From: Embleya scabrispora
Lineage (GTDB): Bacteria; Actinomycetota; Actinomycetes; Streptomycetales; Streptomycetaceae
Assembly (NCBI RefSeq): GCF_002024165.1
Contig: NZ_MWQN01000003.1
Location: 620,001 to 684,000 of the forward strand
DNA length: 64,000 nt
Direction: 5' to 3'
A program made the translations under genes and the position numbers. Numbering within the stretch: position 1 is the first letter of the stretch; every line of letters begins with the position of its first letter. The notes under the pieces were generated by a model. That model searched no databases and had not been told where the DNA came from. It worked only from the letters and a program-made list of their open reading frames with translations. Of this stretch, positions 1 through 8,231 are shown one piece after another.

Positions 1-702
1 GCCGGCGGGGCGCAACACGCGCCGGGTGGCCTGCGACGTGTACGAGTCTCCCGTCACCTTCTCGATCAGCATGCCGAGGATTGTGTAGTTGATGTTGAGG
101 TAGTGCTGCCGCGTGCCCGGGTCGAACTCCGGGCCCTTCGCCACCGCCGATGCCACCACGTCGCGGGGCTTCAGGGTGTCGAAGCGGTGCGCGTAGGCCT
201 CCTCGAAGGTGTCCCCGAAGCCGTCACCGGCCTGGATGCCACTGGTGTGGTTGAGCAACTGGCGTACGGTGACGGGCTTGAAGGGCACATGCGACCGCCC
301 CGACTCCAACAGCCCCGGAAGATAGTGCTGTACGGATTCCCCCAGGTCGATCGTGTTGTGGGCGGCGAGTTGCAGCACCACGGCGGCGGTCACCACCTTG
401 GTCGTCGACCCCGCCCGGAAGCGTGCACAGGCGTCCGCGTCCCGACGACTGATCAGATCGTGCACACCCGAACTGCCGCGCCACACCCCCTCGGTACCGC
501 CGACCCGAACGAGCGCCGCGGTCGCGGTCGCATCCGGTAATCCGGCCAACGCGGCGGCCAGCGCCTCGGCGTCCGGGCCTTTCGGCTCGGTGTGTACGGC
601 CGCCGGCGCCGGCGCGTCCGCGGCGAACGCGGGTGCGGCCAAGGGGCCGGCGGCCAGGGTCAGGACGAGAGCTGAGGCAAGGATCGAGGTACGGGTACGC
701 AT
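1..702 (-). CDS. Secreted serine hydrolase, beta-lactamase/D-Ala-D-Ala carboxypeptidase fold (partial)
   Basis: The gene starts at ATG 702 and runs off the left edge, leaving 234 N-terminal residues. A signal peptide is visible (Arg-rich start, hydrophobic stretch, AFAADAP cleavage region). The catalytic SxxK motif appears as STTK in FRAGSTTKVVTA near residue 99, followed by HTSGI and the YxN motif in HYLNINYTI, the signature of class C beta-lactamase-like and R61-type DD-carboxypeptidase enzymes. It would act outside the cell on peptidoglycan peptides or on an ester or peptide substrate; the precise substrate cannot be told. The C-terminal HxG/KTG box lies outside the window. It faces the same way as the downstream nucleoside-type cluster, but 175 bases separate it from the M1 peptidase gene, so it is probably a separate unit. 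Confidence 0.85.
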   Translation of the reverse strand, partial: MRTRTSILASALVLTLAAGPLAAPAFAADAPAPAAVHTEPKGPDAEALAAALAGLPDATATAALVRVGGTEGVWRGSSGVHDLISRRDADACARFRAGSTTKVVTAAVVLQLAAHNTIDLGESVQHYLPGLLESGRSHVPFKPVTVRQLLNHTSGIQAGDGFGDTFEEAYAHRFDTLKPRDVVASAVAKGPEFDPGTRQHYLNINYTILGMLIEKVTGDSYTSQATRRVLRPAG

Positions 703-877
703 GGGCTCTTCCCAAGGATCGAAGGGACATCGCCACTTCAGTCTGCGAGGCCCGCCGTCCGCGCGAATCGTCGGCGCGGAGGACACCGACCCTGGTCCAT
801 CGGGGCAGCAACTCCCTCAAGCACTGCCGCCGTTGCCGGGGATCCCCCCTACGGGTCCGTGCCCCGCACGCGCACCG

Positions 878-2251
878 TCAGCCGTCGATGCGGTACCGCG
901 CCCAAAACGGCGTCAGGTCCCGCGAAGCGGCCGCCCGAGCCGCCTTCTTGAACTCCGCCGTGGTGGAGATCCCGTACCGGTGGGCGGCGGCGTAGTCGCG
1001 CAGCAGCGTCTCCATCGCGGGTTCGCCGATCAGACGCCGCAGTTCGTGCAGCGCGCACTTGCCGTGGTCGTACACCACCGTCTCGTAGCGTGCCGGGTGC
1101 GCGTCCCAGTACCGCATCGAGTTCGTGATCCGCTCCGTCGGCGCGGCCCAGGACAGTTCGCTCCCGCACCCCTCCCCCGTCTTCCCGAGCGCGAGGTCCG
1201 TCGCGTATTCGGCGAACGATTCGTCGAGCCACGGGTCGTCGTACTCGTCGTTGCCCACGATCCCGTACCACCACTGGTGGGCGAGTTCGTGCACGAGCGC
1301 CGTGGGGCGCACGCGGTCCAGGACGAAGCCCGGATACTCCATGCCGCTGAACCACAGGTCGTCGTCCAGGACGATGTCCAGTTCGGTGTACGGGTACGCG
1401 CCGAAGCGCCCGGCGTGGGCGTCGACGGCCGCCCGCGCGACCTCCAACATGGCGCGGGCGTCGGCCGCTTCGACGCCGCCGTCCGCATACACGTTGATCT
1501 CGACGCCGGTCGCGGAGGTCCCGGATACCGCGGTGAACGGCCCCGCCGCCCAGGCGAAGTCCCGTACGTCGCGCGCCGTTGCGGTGGTGACGGTGCGTCC
1601 GGGTGCGCCCGGACGGTGGACCGAGGTGCCGGTGGCCGGTACCCGCAGGTTCGACGGGTGGTCGAGCGTGACGTCGAAGTCGGCGGCGAGCGAGTAGAAG
1701 GACTCACCCGTGTTCGTGTACGGGTCCAGGTGCCGGCCCGTCCCGTCCCGAACCGCCAGCACCGGCAGCGCGTTGCCGAGGAAGGCGTGGTCGCCGTCGT
1801 GGCCGAACCGGTCGATACCGGCCGGGACCCGGATCCGCAGCCGGAAGCCGATCGTGGCGCTCTCCCCTCGGCGCAGCGGCTCGCCCAACACGACCCGCAG
1901 GGCCGTGCAGCCGACGGACAGGCCCGCCGGAACACCGCCGGTGACCTCGGAGACCTCGATCGGCGGCGCCGAACACGTACCGTGCGCGTTGCCCCACAAC
2001 CGCAGGTACACCTCGCCGAGCGGCGCGGCCGACACGTTGGTGAACCCCACCCGTTCGCGGCCGGTCCACCCGCTCCCCGAGGCGTCCCCGGTCACCTCGA
2101 CCGTGTAGCGGGGCGCCGCCGGCGTGCGGACCGCCTCCGCCGGCGCCGCCGTGAACGCTCGTGCCCCTTCCGGGCGCACCGACCCGGAACTCGCTGCGAC
2201 CCCCGCGACGAACGTGGCCAGGGCGGCTAGGGCGGCCACGGCAATTCTCAT
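878..2251 (-). CDS. Secreted M1-family zinc metallopeptidase
   Basis: 457 residues with an N-terminal signal peptide (residues 1-22, MRIAVAALAALATFVAGVAA). The zinc site HELAH at residues 321-325 plus Glu344 in WLDESFAEYA gives the HExxH-18-E pattern of M1 aminopeptidases. The upstream exopeptidase motif, normally GAMEN, reads SGMEYPG near residue 302, so substrate anchoring may differ. The C-terminal ARM-like region of large M1 enzymes is missing, as in short secreted actinobacterial members. It would cleave N-terminal residues from extracellular peptides. It lies 111 bases downstream of the nucleoside-type cluster on the same strand and may be read through from it; a role in processing an aminoacylated product is only a guess. 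Confidence 0.88.
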   Translation of the reverse strand: MRIAVAALAALATFVAGVAASSGSVRPEGARAFTAAPAEAVRTPAAPRYTVEVTGDASGSGWTGRERVGFTNVSAAPLGEVYLRLWGNAHGTCSAPPIEVSEVTGGVPAGLSVGCTALRVVLGEPLRRGESATIGFRLRIRVPAGIDRFGHDGDHAFLGNALPVLAVRDGTGRHLDPYTNTGESFYSLAADFDVTLDHPSNLRVPATGTSVHRPGAPGRTVTTATARDVRDFAWAAGPFTAVSGTSATGVEINVYADGGVEAADARAMLEVARAAVDAHAGRFGAYPYTELDIVLDDDLWFSGMEYPGFVLDRVRPTALVHELAHQWWYGIVGNDEYDDPWLDESFAEYATDLALGKTGEGCGSELSWAAPTERITNSMRYWDAHPARYETVVYDHGKCALHELRRLIGEPAMETLLRDYAAAHRYGISTTAEFKKAARAAASRDLTPFWARYRIDG

Positions 2252-2362
2252 CGAACCCCTGTCCCCATCGCGATCCCCTCGCTGTCCCCGTCGGATCGGC
2301 GACGTGTGGAGGCGGGTGGCCGAGCCCGCGCTCGGCCACCCGCCGGTGCGGCGACGTGCCGC

Positions 2363-2896
2363 TCAGCCCTCGCTCTTGCGAGTGCGCTCGCGGTGCCGGG
2401 ACACCGCCCGGTGCAGCGCCGCGTCCACTTCGGGCAGGTATTCCGCGATGTCCCGGCCCTGCGCGTACTCCACATACTCCACCGTGGCCACGGTGTGCAG
2501 CCCTTGGACGAGGAACGTGTACTCCCGTCCCTCCTCCAGCATCAGCACGATGGGCTTGTCGAAGGCGCTGGCCCAGCCCATCTCGATGTGGGTGCCCGGC
2601 GAGGCGGGGAAGCCCGGGAGCGCGACGAAGACGTCGGCCTTGCGGATCTCGTCCTGGTCGAGGCCGGTGCACTGGTCCGGGCGCATCAACTCGGCGCCCC
2701 ATGCCTCGCGGCGGTGCGCGTTGTGCACGGCGAGTCCGCGTGCCTCGAAGTGTCGGATCAGGATGTCGAAGGGCGCCCGGGCATGCTCCGGCATCTCGCC
2801 GGTGGCCGGGTCGAGGAGTTGGATGAACGGCCCGGCCAGGAACAGCGAACTCACGTCGAGGCCGCACAGTTGGTCGGTCGAGGGGGCGATGGTCAT
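2363..2896 (-). CDS. Nucleoside 2-deoxyribosyltransferase-family N-glycosidase, CMP hydrolase (BlsM/MilB)-like
   Basis: 177 residues. The fold is recognised from SLFLAGPF at the N-terminus and DVFVALPGFPASPGTHIEMGWA, where Glu105 matches the catalytic Glu of the deoxyribosyltransferase family. In blasticidin S and mildiomycin pathways a member of this family hydrolyses CMP or hydroxymethyl-CMP to the free base, supplying cytosine for CGA synthase. The neighbours here make that role likely, but sequence alone cannot distinguish CMP hydrolase from other members. The start was chosen at ATG 2896 because GGAGG sits about 8 bases upstream; the frame stays open further upstream but there overlaps the methyltransferase gene. 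It is the last gene of the cluster, 43 bases after the methyltransferase. Confidence 0.8.
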   Translation of the reverse strand: MTIAPSTDQLCGLDVSSLFLAGPFIQLLDPATGEMPEHARAPFDILIRHFEARGLAVHNAHRREAWGAELMRPDQCTGLDQDEIRKADVFVALPGFPASPGTHIEMGWASAFDKPIVLMLEEGREYTFLVQGLHTVATVEYVEYAQGRDIAEYLPEVDAALHRAVSRHRERTRKSEG

Positions 2897-2939
2897 GCGG
2901 CTGCCTCCGGAATGAGATCGTGGGAACGGAACGGCGTGG

Positions 2940-3557
2940 TCAGGTCTTGCGGAAACACTGGATGTACGCCTGGCCGCTGGTGCCGTACGTGTACTCGGTG
3001 CCCGCGTACGCCTGGTACGGATGCGACTCGACCCGGATGCTCCGGAAGTGCGGCAGGTACTGCCACCGCAGTTCCGGCCGGGTGCTGAAGAAGGGGATGA
3101 ACACCCCGCCGGGGCGCAGCGCCCGCACGACCTCGGGCATGGTCCTCGCCCACAGCGCCTCGTCCTTCCATACGTCCATGTCCAGGGCGGGGTCGAAGAA
3201 CATCCCGTCGATGCTCTCCGACGGCAGTTCGAAGACGCGTTGGAAGAAGTCGCCGCGTTCGATGGTGAGGTTGTCGGGCAACGTCGGGTGCTCGCTGCGG
3301 AACAACTCCTCGACCTCGTCGAAGAGTTCGAGCACGGTGTGGCTGCGGGTGGCCGGGTTGCCGGCGATGCGCAGCGCGGACAGCCCCAGGCCGAGGCCGA
3401 CTTCGTAGAAGTCCCGGCCGTACTCGCACAACATGTCGGCACTGGCCCACATCAGGTCGCGCTCCCAGGCCTGCATGGCCTGTTCGCCGCCGATGCTCAG
3501 GGTCACCTCGCCGTCCTGCTCGACGAGTTCGATCTCGGGCTTGTCTCGGGTTTCCAT
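2940..3557 (-). CDS. SAM methyltransferase, guanidino-N-methyltransferase (BlsL/GAMT)-like
   Basis: 205 residues, class I Rossmann methyltransferase. The SAM-binding region reads DFYEVGLGLGLSALRIAG, with MWASADMLCEYG before it and the acidic GDFFQRVFELPSESIDGMFFDPALD after it. This arrangement resembles guanidinoacetate/arginine guanidino methyltransferases rather than generic small-molecule methyltransferases. In blasticidin S, BlsL methylates the guanidino group of the beta-arginine side chain, and a beta-arginine-forming aminomutase lies in the same cluster at 9403-10569. I infer the same step here. An AAGGACGG ribosome site precedes ATG 3557. It lies between the caspase-like gene (54 bases upstream) and the N-glycosidase gene. 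Alternative: a carboxyl or amine methyltransferase acting on the finished nucleoside. Confidence 0.75.
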   Translation of the reverse strand: METRDKPEIELVEQDGEVTLSIGGEQAMQAWERDLMWASADMLCEYGRDFYEVGLGLGLSALRIAGNPATRSHTVLELFDEVEELFRSEHPTLPDNLTIERGDFFQRVFELPSESIDGMFFDPALDMDVWKDEALWARTMPEVVRALRPGGVFIPFFSTRPELRWQYLPHFRSIRVESHPYQAYAGTEYTYGTSGQAYIQCFRKT

Positions 3558-3611
3558 GGCATCCGTCCTTTGCGGTGACGAGGGAAAGGGGGTTCGTGGG
3601 CGGGCGGATTC

Positions 3612-5504
3612 TCAGGTCGGGCGCGGCACGACCCCGAAGTGGCGGCGTGCCGTCGAGACGGCGAGGTCCTGCACGGCGAAGACCGTGAAGTAGTAGGCCT
3701 GCGGCGCGGTTTCCGCGGCGAACCGGACGCGGAAGGTGACGTCCCGGGGCCGGTCGTCCACGGCCCGGATGCGGACGGCGGCCGGTTCCACGGTCGTGTC
3801 CTCACGCAGGTACGTAGGCACGAACAGGCCCAGTCGTACCGGTCCCGGCCGGGCGGCCCGGAGCGCCACGCGCACCTCCAACACCCCGCCCTGCGCGACC
3901 TCGTCGGCCGCGTATGCCAGCAGGGACGGGGCCTCGGGCACCCGGAAGGTGACGTCGCCGCAGCGCATGCAGACCGCGCAGATCGTGTCCGAGACGTGCG
4001 GGAGCAGTCCGCGCCGGGTGAACTCCTGGGCGGGGCGCCCGCAGTGGCAGGCCACCTCCCGCACCTGCGGGTCGAGCGAACTGCGGTCGCCGAAGTGCGC
4101 GGGGTAGCTCATGATCTCGTTCTCGGGGTTCGCCACGACCTGTTCGGTGATCACGTGGTCCAGCGACTGGAGGTCGGCCGTGAGCGAGGAGCGGATCTCG
4201 TCGGGCGACTGGTCGGCGAGATGCGTCGGCCGGGCGAGCCACAGGTCCACCTTGCGCGCGAGCTTGACCAGCCTCGGACGCAACGCGTGGTTGTGCGGCA
4301 GCAGTTCCGAGGTGAGCAAGGTGGTGAGACGCCGTCCGACGGTGAGCACGAGCGGGTCGGGGCGGTGCTCGGAGGGGGTCGGCGCGGGCATGTCCCGGGG
4401 CGTGCGGGGCAATCCGAAGCGCATGAACGCCGGGTAGGGGTGCGATCCGGCGAGACCGGCGTTCAGGGTGTCCACGGAGTCCGCGCCGGCCAGGGCCGCG
4501 CGCATCCACGCGACGTTCTCCGGCCGGTCGGAGTCGTGCACGGAGACTGCGGCCACGACCGTGCGGGCCGGTCCGTCCAGGGCGTTGAGGAGCAGTTGAT
4601 ACCGGGGGTCGTACAGCGCGAGGTCGGCCAGCGGTCCGCTGTTGCAGGCGCTGAGCACCACCTCGGCCGCCTCCACGCGGTTGAGCGGGATCAGCTTGTC
4701 CTCGGGCTTGTAGCAGGGCAGTCCGTACGCGCAGCGCGGCCCGAGCAGTCCGGCCCGGGCCGGCACGGCCGCGTTCAGGCCGCAGATCGTGAACTCGCCG
4801 AGGTTGACGCTGTCGTCCTTGCCGTGCCCCTGGAACGCCACCCGGTGCCAGCGCGTGCCCAGGACCTCGGCGCGGATGTCGACCCGTTCGAAATCCCGGT
4901 CGTCGAACACCCGGACCCCGGACGGGTGCGGCGGGCGGTCGGTGTCGGTGAACAGGCCGATCGCGTCGACCCCGGCGGCCGGTGTCGAGGTGTACTGCTT
5001 GGCCACATTCCAGGCCACCGAGGCCGCGTCGCGTCCGCTCAGCAGGGTGAGGCCGGGCTCGCGGCCGCGGTAGGTGGTCAACAGCAGGCCGCGGATCGGG
5101 TCCAGGTTGAGCCGGTCGTAGCACCCGACGAGCAGCAGTGTCCCGGGGTGTCGACGCCGGAACGCCTCCGCCGTGCCGCAGAGTTCGTGCTCGGTGACCC
5201 ACGTGCGGGCGAGCGGGCGGGCCAGCGCGGGCAGGCCGTCGGGCAGGTCCTCCGCCCCGAGCAGGACGCCGACGTCCAGGGGCTCGGGGAGTTCGATCCC
5301 GGCGTACAGGCGCGAGGCCAGGTCGACGGCGTGCGCCAGGTCCGGGCGTTCCGCGCACGCCACGGGCACGGGGGTGTGCGCGGGCGCGACCAGGAACTCG
5401 GCCACCGCCTGGGGCAGTCGGTCGACGTCGACCACGGTGAACAGCGCGCCGGCGGGCGTCGGATCCGGGCGGTCTGGTGCTGCGGCGACAACGGGAGCGT
5501 TCAT
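3612..5504 (-). CDS. Caspase-like (CHAT-type) protein with zinc ribbon
   Basis: 630 residues, no signal peptide or membrane segment, so cytoplasmic. A caspase-fold His/Cys dyad is visible: His227 in AFQGHGKDD and Cys287 in VVLSACNSGPLAD, spaced as in CHAT/C14-type peptidases. Residues 486-515 carry CHCGRP and CAVCMRCGD, a five-cysteine zinc-ribbon-like cluster, and the last 90 residues look like a beta-sandwich. An Arg/His-rich helical stretch (about 395-450) lies between. CHAT proteins usually serve in defence or regulated proteolysis; a place inside a nucleoside antibiotic operon is unusual. It could process a peptide carrier or precursor, control pathway proteins or act in self-protection. 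No known family function is assigned. Confidence 0.7.
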   Translation of the reverse strand: MNAPVVAAAPDRPDPTPAGALFTVVDVDRLPQAVAEFLVAPAHTPVPVACAERPDLAHAVDLASRLYAGIELPEPLDVGVLLGAEDLPDGLPALARPLARTWVTEHELCGTAEAFRRRHPGTLLLVGCYDRLNLDPIRGLLLTTYRGREPGLTLLSGRDAASVAWNVAKQYTSTPAAGVDAIGLFTDTDRPPHPSGVRVFDDRDFERVDIRAEVLGTRWHRVAFQGHGKDDSVNLGEFTICGLNAAVPARAGLLGPRCAYGLPCYKPEDKLIPLNRVEAAEVVLSACNSGPLADLALYDPRYQLLLNALDGPARTVVAAVSVHDSDRPENVAWMRAALAGADSVDTLNAGLAGSHPYPAFMRFGLPRTPRDMPAPTPSEHRPDPLVLTVGRRLTTLLTSELLPHNHALRPRLVKLARKVDLWLARPTHLADQSPDEIRSSLTADLQSLDHVITEQVVANPENEIMSYPAHFGDRSSLDPQVREVACHCGRPAQEFTRRGLLPHVSDTICAVCMRCGDVTFRVPEAPSLLAYAADEVAQGGVLEVRVALRAARPGPVRLGLFVPTYLREDTTVEPAAVRIRAVDDRPRDVTFRVRFAAETAPQAYYFTVFAVQDLAVSTARRHFGVVPRPT

Positions 5505-5640
5505 GACGGGTGACCTCGTGTGTGATGTGGATTGGCCCGGTCGGGCACGGGACGAACCGGGGGCGGATGGGGATTCCGTGGGCGGTGGACGGCGATGGCA
5601 GGGTCGGAACGGTCCCGGCGGAGCGGTCGCAGCGGGGCGG

Positions 5641-6987
5641 TCACGTCGCGCACCGCGCCGGGGCCGCGGCCTCGGGAACGAGCAACCCGCGCCCCGCGAA
5701 GGCCAGTCCCGCCCCCACCAGGGCCACGCCGAACGCGACCGTGAACACACCGCGCGGACCGATCGGGTCCATCAGCAGACCACCGACCTGTTGACCCACC
5801 GCGTCCCCGAGGACCGTTGCCAGCGACGCCCAGGTGAACGCCTGTGCCAGCAGCCGCCGGTCCGCGAGGGCGCCGACGAGGGTCATCTCGCCGGCCGACA
5901 CCAGGGCCATCGGCATGCTCCCGACCACCAGGGCGATGCCCAGGGTCACCGGGGTGGTGGTGGGCACGGTCAGCCCCGTACCGATCGCGTAGGCGAGCAC
6001 CAGCCGGGGAAAGCGCACATGCATCGCGACCCGCGACGGGGCACGCCCCAGCCACAGCGCGCCCAGTGCGCTGCCGACTCCCCAGCACGCGTACACGACT
6101 CCCGTGCCGTCGCTCGATCCGTGCGCGGACACCGAGGCCGGAATGGCCAGCGTCATCAGACCGATCGGGACGGCGCTCGCCGCCATCACGCCCATCAGCA
6201 CGAGCATCGACGGATCACGCAGGGGGTGGCGCGGCGTATCCCGGGCGGCGACCCCCTCCGGGCCGGACTCGGTCGCCGCCTCCGGGCTCGTGGGCACGCG
6301 CACGCAGGCCAGGCCGAGGGCGCCCGCGCCGCCGACGACGGCGACCACGGTCAGCGCCGTTCCGGCGGATCCGCACACCATCAGGGCCGCGAGCATCAGT
6401 GGCGCGCCGATGACCAGGACCTCGGTGAGCAGGGCTTCCCAGAGGTAGGCGGTCTCGCGTTGCGCGTCGTCGAGCGGCATGCGCGCCCACAGCGCCCGCA
6501 TGCACGCGTTCGTCGGCGGCAGTGCGATGCCCGAGGCGACGGCCAGGACGGGCTGCGCCCAGGAACCGGGTCGGGTGGCCCACACCAGCGCGGCGAGCGT
6601 GGCCGGATAGGCGAGGCCGGTCACGATCAGCACGCCTCGGCGGCCGTCGCGGTCGAGCAGCCGGGCGATCAGCGGACTGCCGAGGGCCATGCCCGCCGTA
6701 TACAGCGCGGCGATCAGCCCGGCCTGCGGGTAACTCCCGCCCTGCTCGCGGATCGTCAGCACCATGGCCAGCGACATCAGGTAGACGGGCAACCGGGCGA
6801 CGACACTCCACCAGGCCACACCGGCGACGCCCGGGCGGGTGAGCAGGGCACGGAAGCGGGGGAGCAGCCCACCGTCGGGCCCGGAAGCCGCCGCCGGTGC
6901 CGAGTTCCCGGCGGCCGGGCCCGGGGCGACCTCGGATCCGGCGTCGATCCCGGTATCGGTGCCGTCCCGACGCGGAGCGGCGGTCAT
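5641..6987 (-). CDS. MFS exporter
   Basis: 448 residues. After a charged, low-complexity N-terminal tail (about 45 residues) come roughly twelve hydrophobic segments with the MFS loop motif LIARLLDRDGRRGVLIVTG between helices 2 and 3. This is the general layout of drug-proton antiporters. ATG 6987 overlaps the stop of the upstream ATP-grasp gene by ATGA, so the two are translationally coupled. Within this cluster it most likely exports the finished nucleoside and gives self-resistance. The frame remains open past the start toward 8310, but that part is a shadow of the ATP-grasp gene. Confidence 0.88.
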   Translation of the reverse strand: MTAAPRRDGTDTGIDAGSEVAPGPAAGNSAPAAASGPDGGLLPRFRALLTRPGVAGVAWWSVVARLPVYLMSLAMVLTIREQGGSYPQAGLIAALYTAGMALGSPLIARLLDRDGRRGVLIVTGLAYPATLAALVWATRPGSWAQPVLAVASGIALPPTNACMRALWARMPLDDAQRETAYLWEALLTEVLVIGAPLMLAALMVCGSAGTALTVVAVVGGAGALGLACVRVPTSPEAATESGPEGVAARDTPRHPLRDPSMLVLMGVMAASAVPIGLMTLAIPASVSAHGSSDGTGVVYACWGVGSALGALWLGRAPSRVAMHVRFPRLVLAYAIGTGLTVPTTTPVTLGIALVVGSMPMALVSAGEMTLVGALADRRLLAQAFTWASLATVLGDAVGQQVGGLLMDPIGPRGVFTVAFGVALVGAGLAFAGRGLLVPEAAAPARCAT

Positions 6988-8231
6988 CCGGACACCGGAT
7001 CGGGTTCGCGGACCGGGGCCACCTCGATCGTGAAGGCGTCCAGGACCGCCCTCATGCGCTGTTCGACCTGCCCGATCGACTCGCCCACGACGTGGACGTG
7101 CCCCGAGGCGTTGTGCGAGGCGCGGCGGGCCGTCACCGAGTCGCCGACCCCGGCCCGCACGACCGCGTCGACCACGCCCGGCAGGCGCAGGAGTTCGTCC
7201 GCCGAGGTGACCCGGCGCACCGTTCCCGATCCGGGCAGCGGCAGCAGCAGATCCCCGGCGCACCGGCGTTCGCGGTAGTCCAGGCGGGGGCGGCGCCCCA
7301 GGTACACGTCCAGCGTCGCCGCGAAGACGTCGAATCCGTAGGCGTGTCCGTGGTTGGCGGGGATCTCGCAGCCGGCCAGTCGGATCCCGATCTCGCCGGC
7401 GTACACCTGCCCGTCGACCACGAAGAACTCCATGTGGGCGTATCCGTGGTCGATGCCCATGCCGGTGACGATGCGCTGGAGCAGGTCGGGCAGATCCACG
7501 GCCGGGCCCTCGTCCGTGGCGACGCTGATGTTGGCGTTCATCGCGCCGTCGACGATGGCCAGCGGGCGGTGGGGCATCGCGCTGGGCCAGGCGCTCAGCA
7601 CCTCGCCGTCGTGGATGAGCGCGCACACCTCCCATTCGGTGCCGCCGAGGTACTGCTCGACCATGAAGTCCCGGGCGGCGAGGTCGATGTCCCGCACCGC
7701 GTCCCGGCCGCGCAGCAGGTGGGTGTCGACGCAGGCGAACGAGTCCACCGGCTTGAGGACGAGCGGCCAGCCGTGTTCGGCGGCGAACCGCTCCACCTCG
7801 GCCGCCGACCGCACCCGGTCGAAGGCGGCGGTACGCAGGCCGAGTTCGCGAAATCGCCGCTTCATCGCGGCCTTGTCGCGCACCCAGGCCACCTGGTGTT
7901 CGCCGAGGTGGGGCAACCCGGCCAGGGCGGCGAAGCGCTGTGCGACGTGCTGACGCGGCTCGGAGGGGTTGCAGAACCGGGTGGGTGGCGTGGGCAGTTC
8001 GGCGGCCCACTCCCGGTAGCGCCTGGCCTCCTCTGCCAGGGGCGCCCCCTCGCGAACCCAGAACGCCGGCAGGTGCGCGGTCTCGCTCAGGTAGTCCTCC
8101 CGCAGATCGCCACGCGCCTCGGCGAACCGCAGCAGGACCAGTTCCTGGGGCAACGCCCGCGCCGCGTAGCGGGTGAACGAGGAGGCACGGTCGTCCACCA
8201 TCAGCAGCGCGGGCGCCCGCCCCGTGCTCAC
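6984..8231 (-). CDS. ATP-grasp ligase of the nucleoside-type cluster
   Basis: 415 residues from GTG 8231, which overlaps the upstream stop as GTGA. ATP-grasp elements visible are Lys160 in WPLVLKPVDS, the MVEQYLGGTEWEV segment and the metal-binding pair Glu268 (HMEFFVVDG) and Glu280 (GEIGIRLAG). These enzymes activate a carboxylate as an acyl phosphate and join it to an amine. In context it is the obvious candidate for the amide bond between the cytosine sugar acid or amine and beta-arginine, or for adding another amino acid. The N-terminal 100 residues are a family-typical pre-ATP-grasp domain. Substrate assignment is inference; a close relative with known chemistry was not recognised. Confidence 0.85.
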   Translation of the reverse strand: MSTGRAPALLMVDDRASSFTRYAARALPQELVLLRFAEARGDLREDYLSETAHLPAFWVREGAPLAEEARRYREWAAELPTPPTRFCNPSEPRQHVAQRFAALAGLPHLGEHQVAWVRDKAAMKRRFRELGLRTAAFDRVRSAAEVERFAAEHGWPLVLKPVDSFACVDTHLLRGRDAVRDIDLAARDFMVEQYLGGTEWEVCALIHDGEVLSAWPSAMPHRPLAIVDGAMNANISVATDEGPAVDLPDLLQRIVTGMGIDHGYAHMEFFVVDGQVYAGEIGIRLAGCEIPANHGHAYGFDVFAATLDVYLGRRPRLDYRERRCAGDLLLPLPGSGTVRRVTSADELLRLPGVVDAVVRAGVGDSVTARRASHNASGHVHVVGESIGQVEQRMRAVLDAFTIEVAPVREPDPVSG

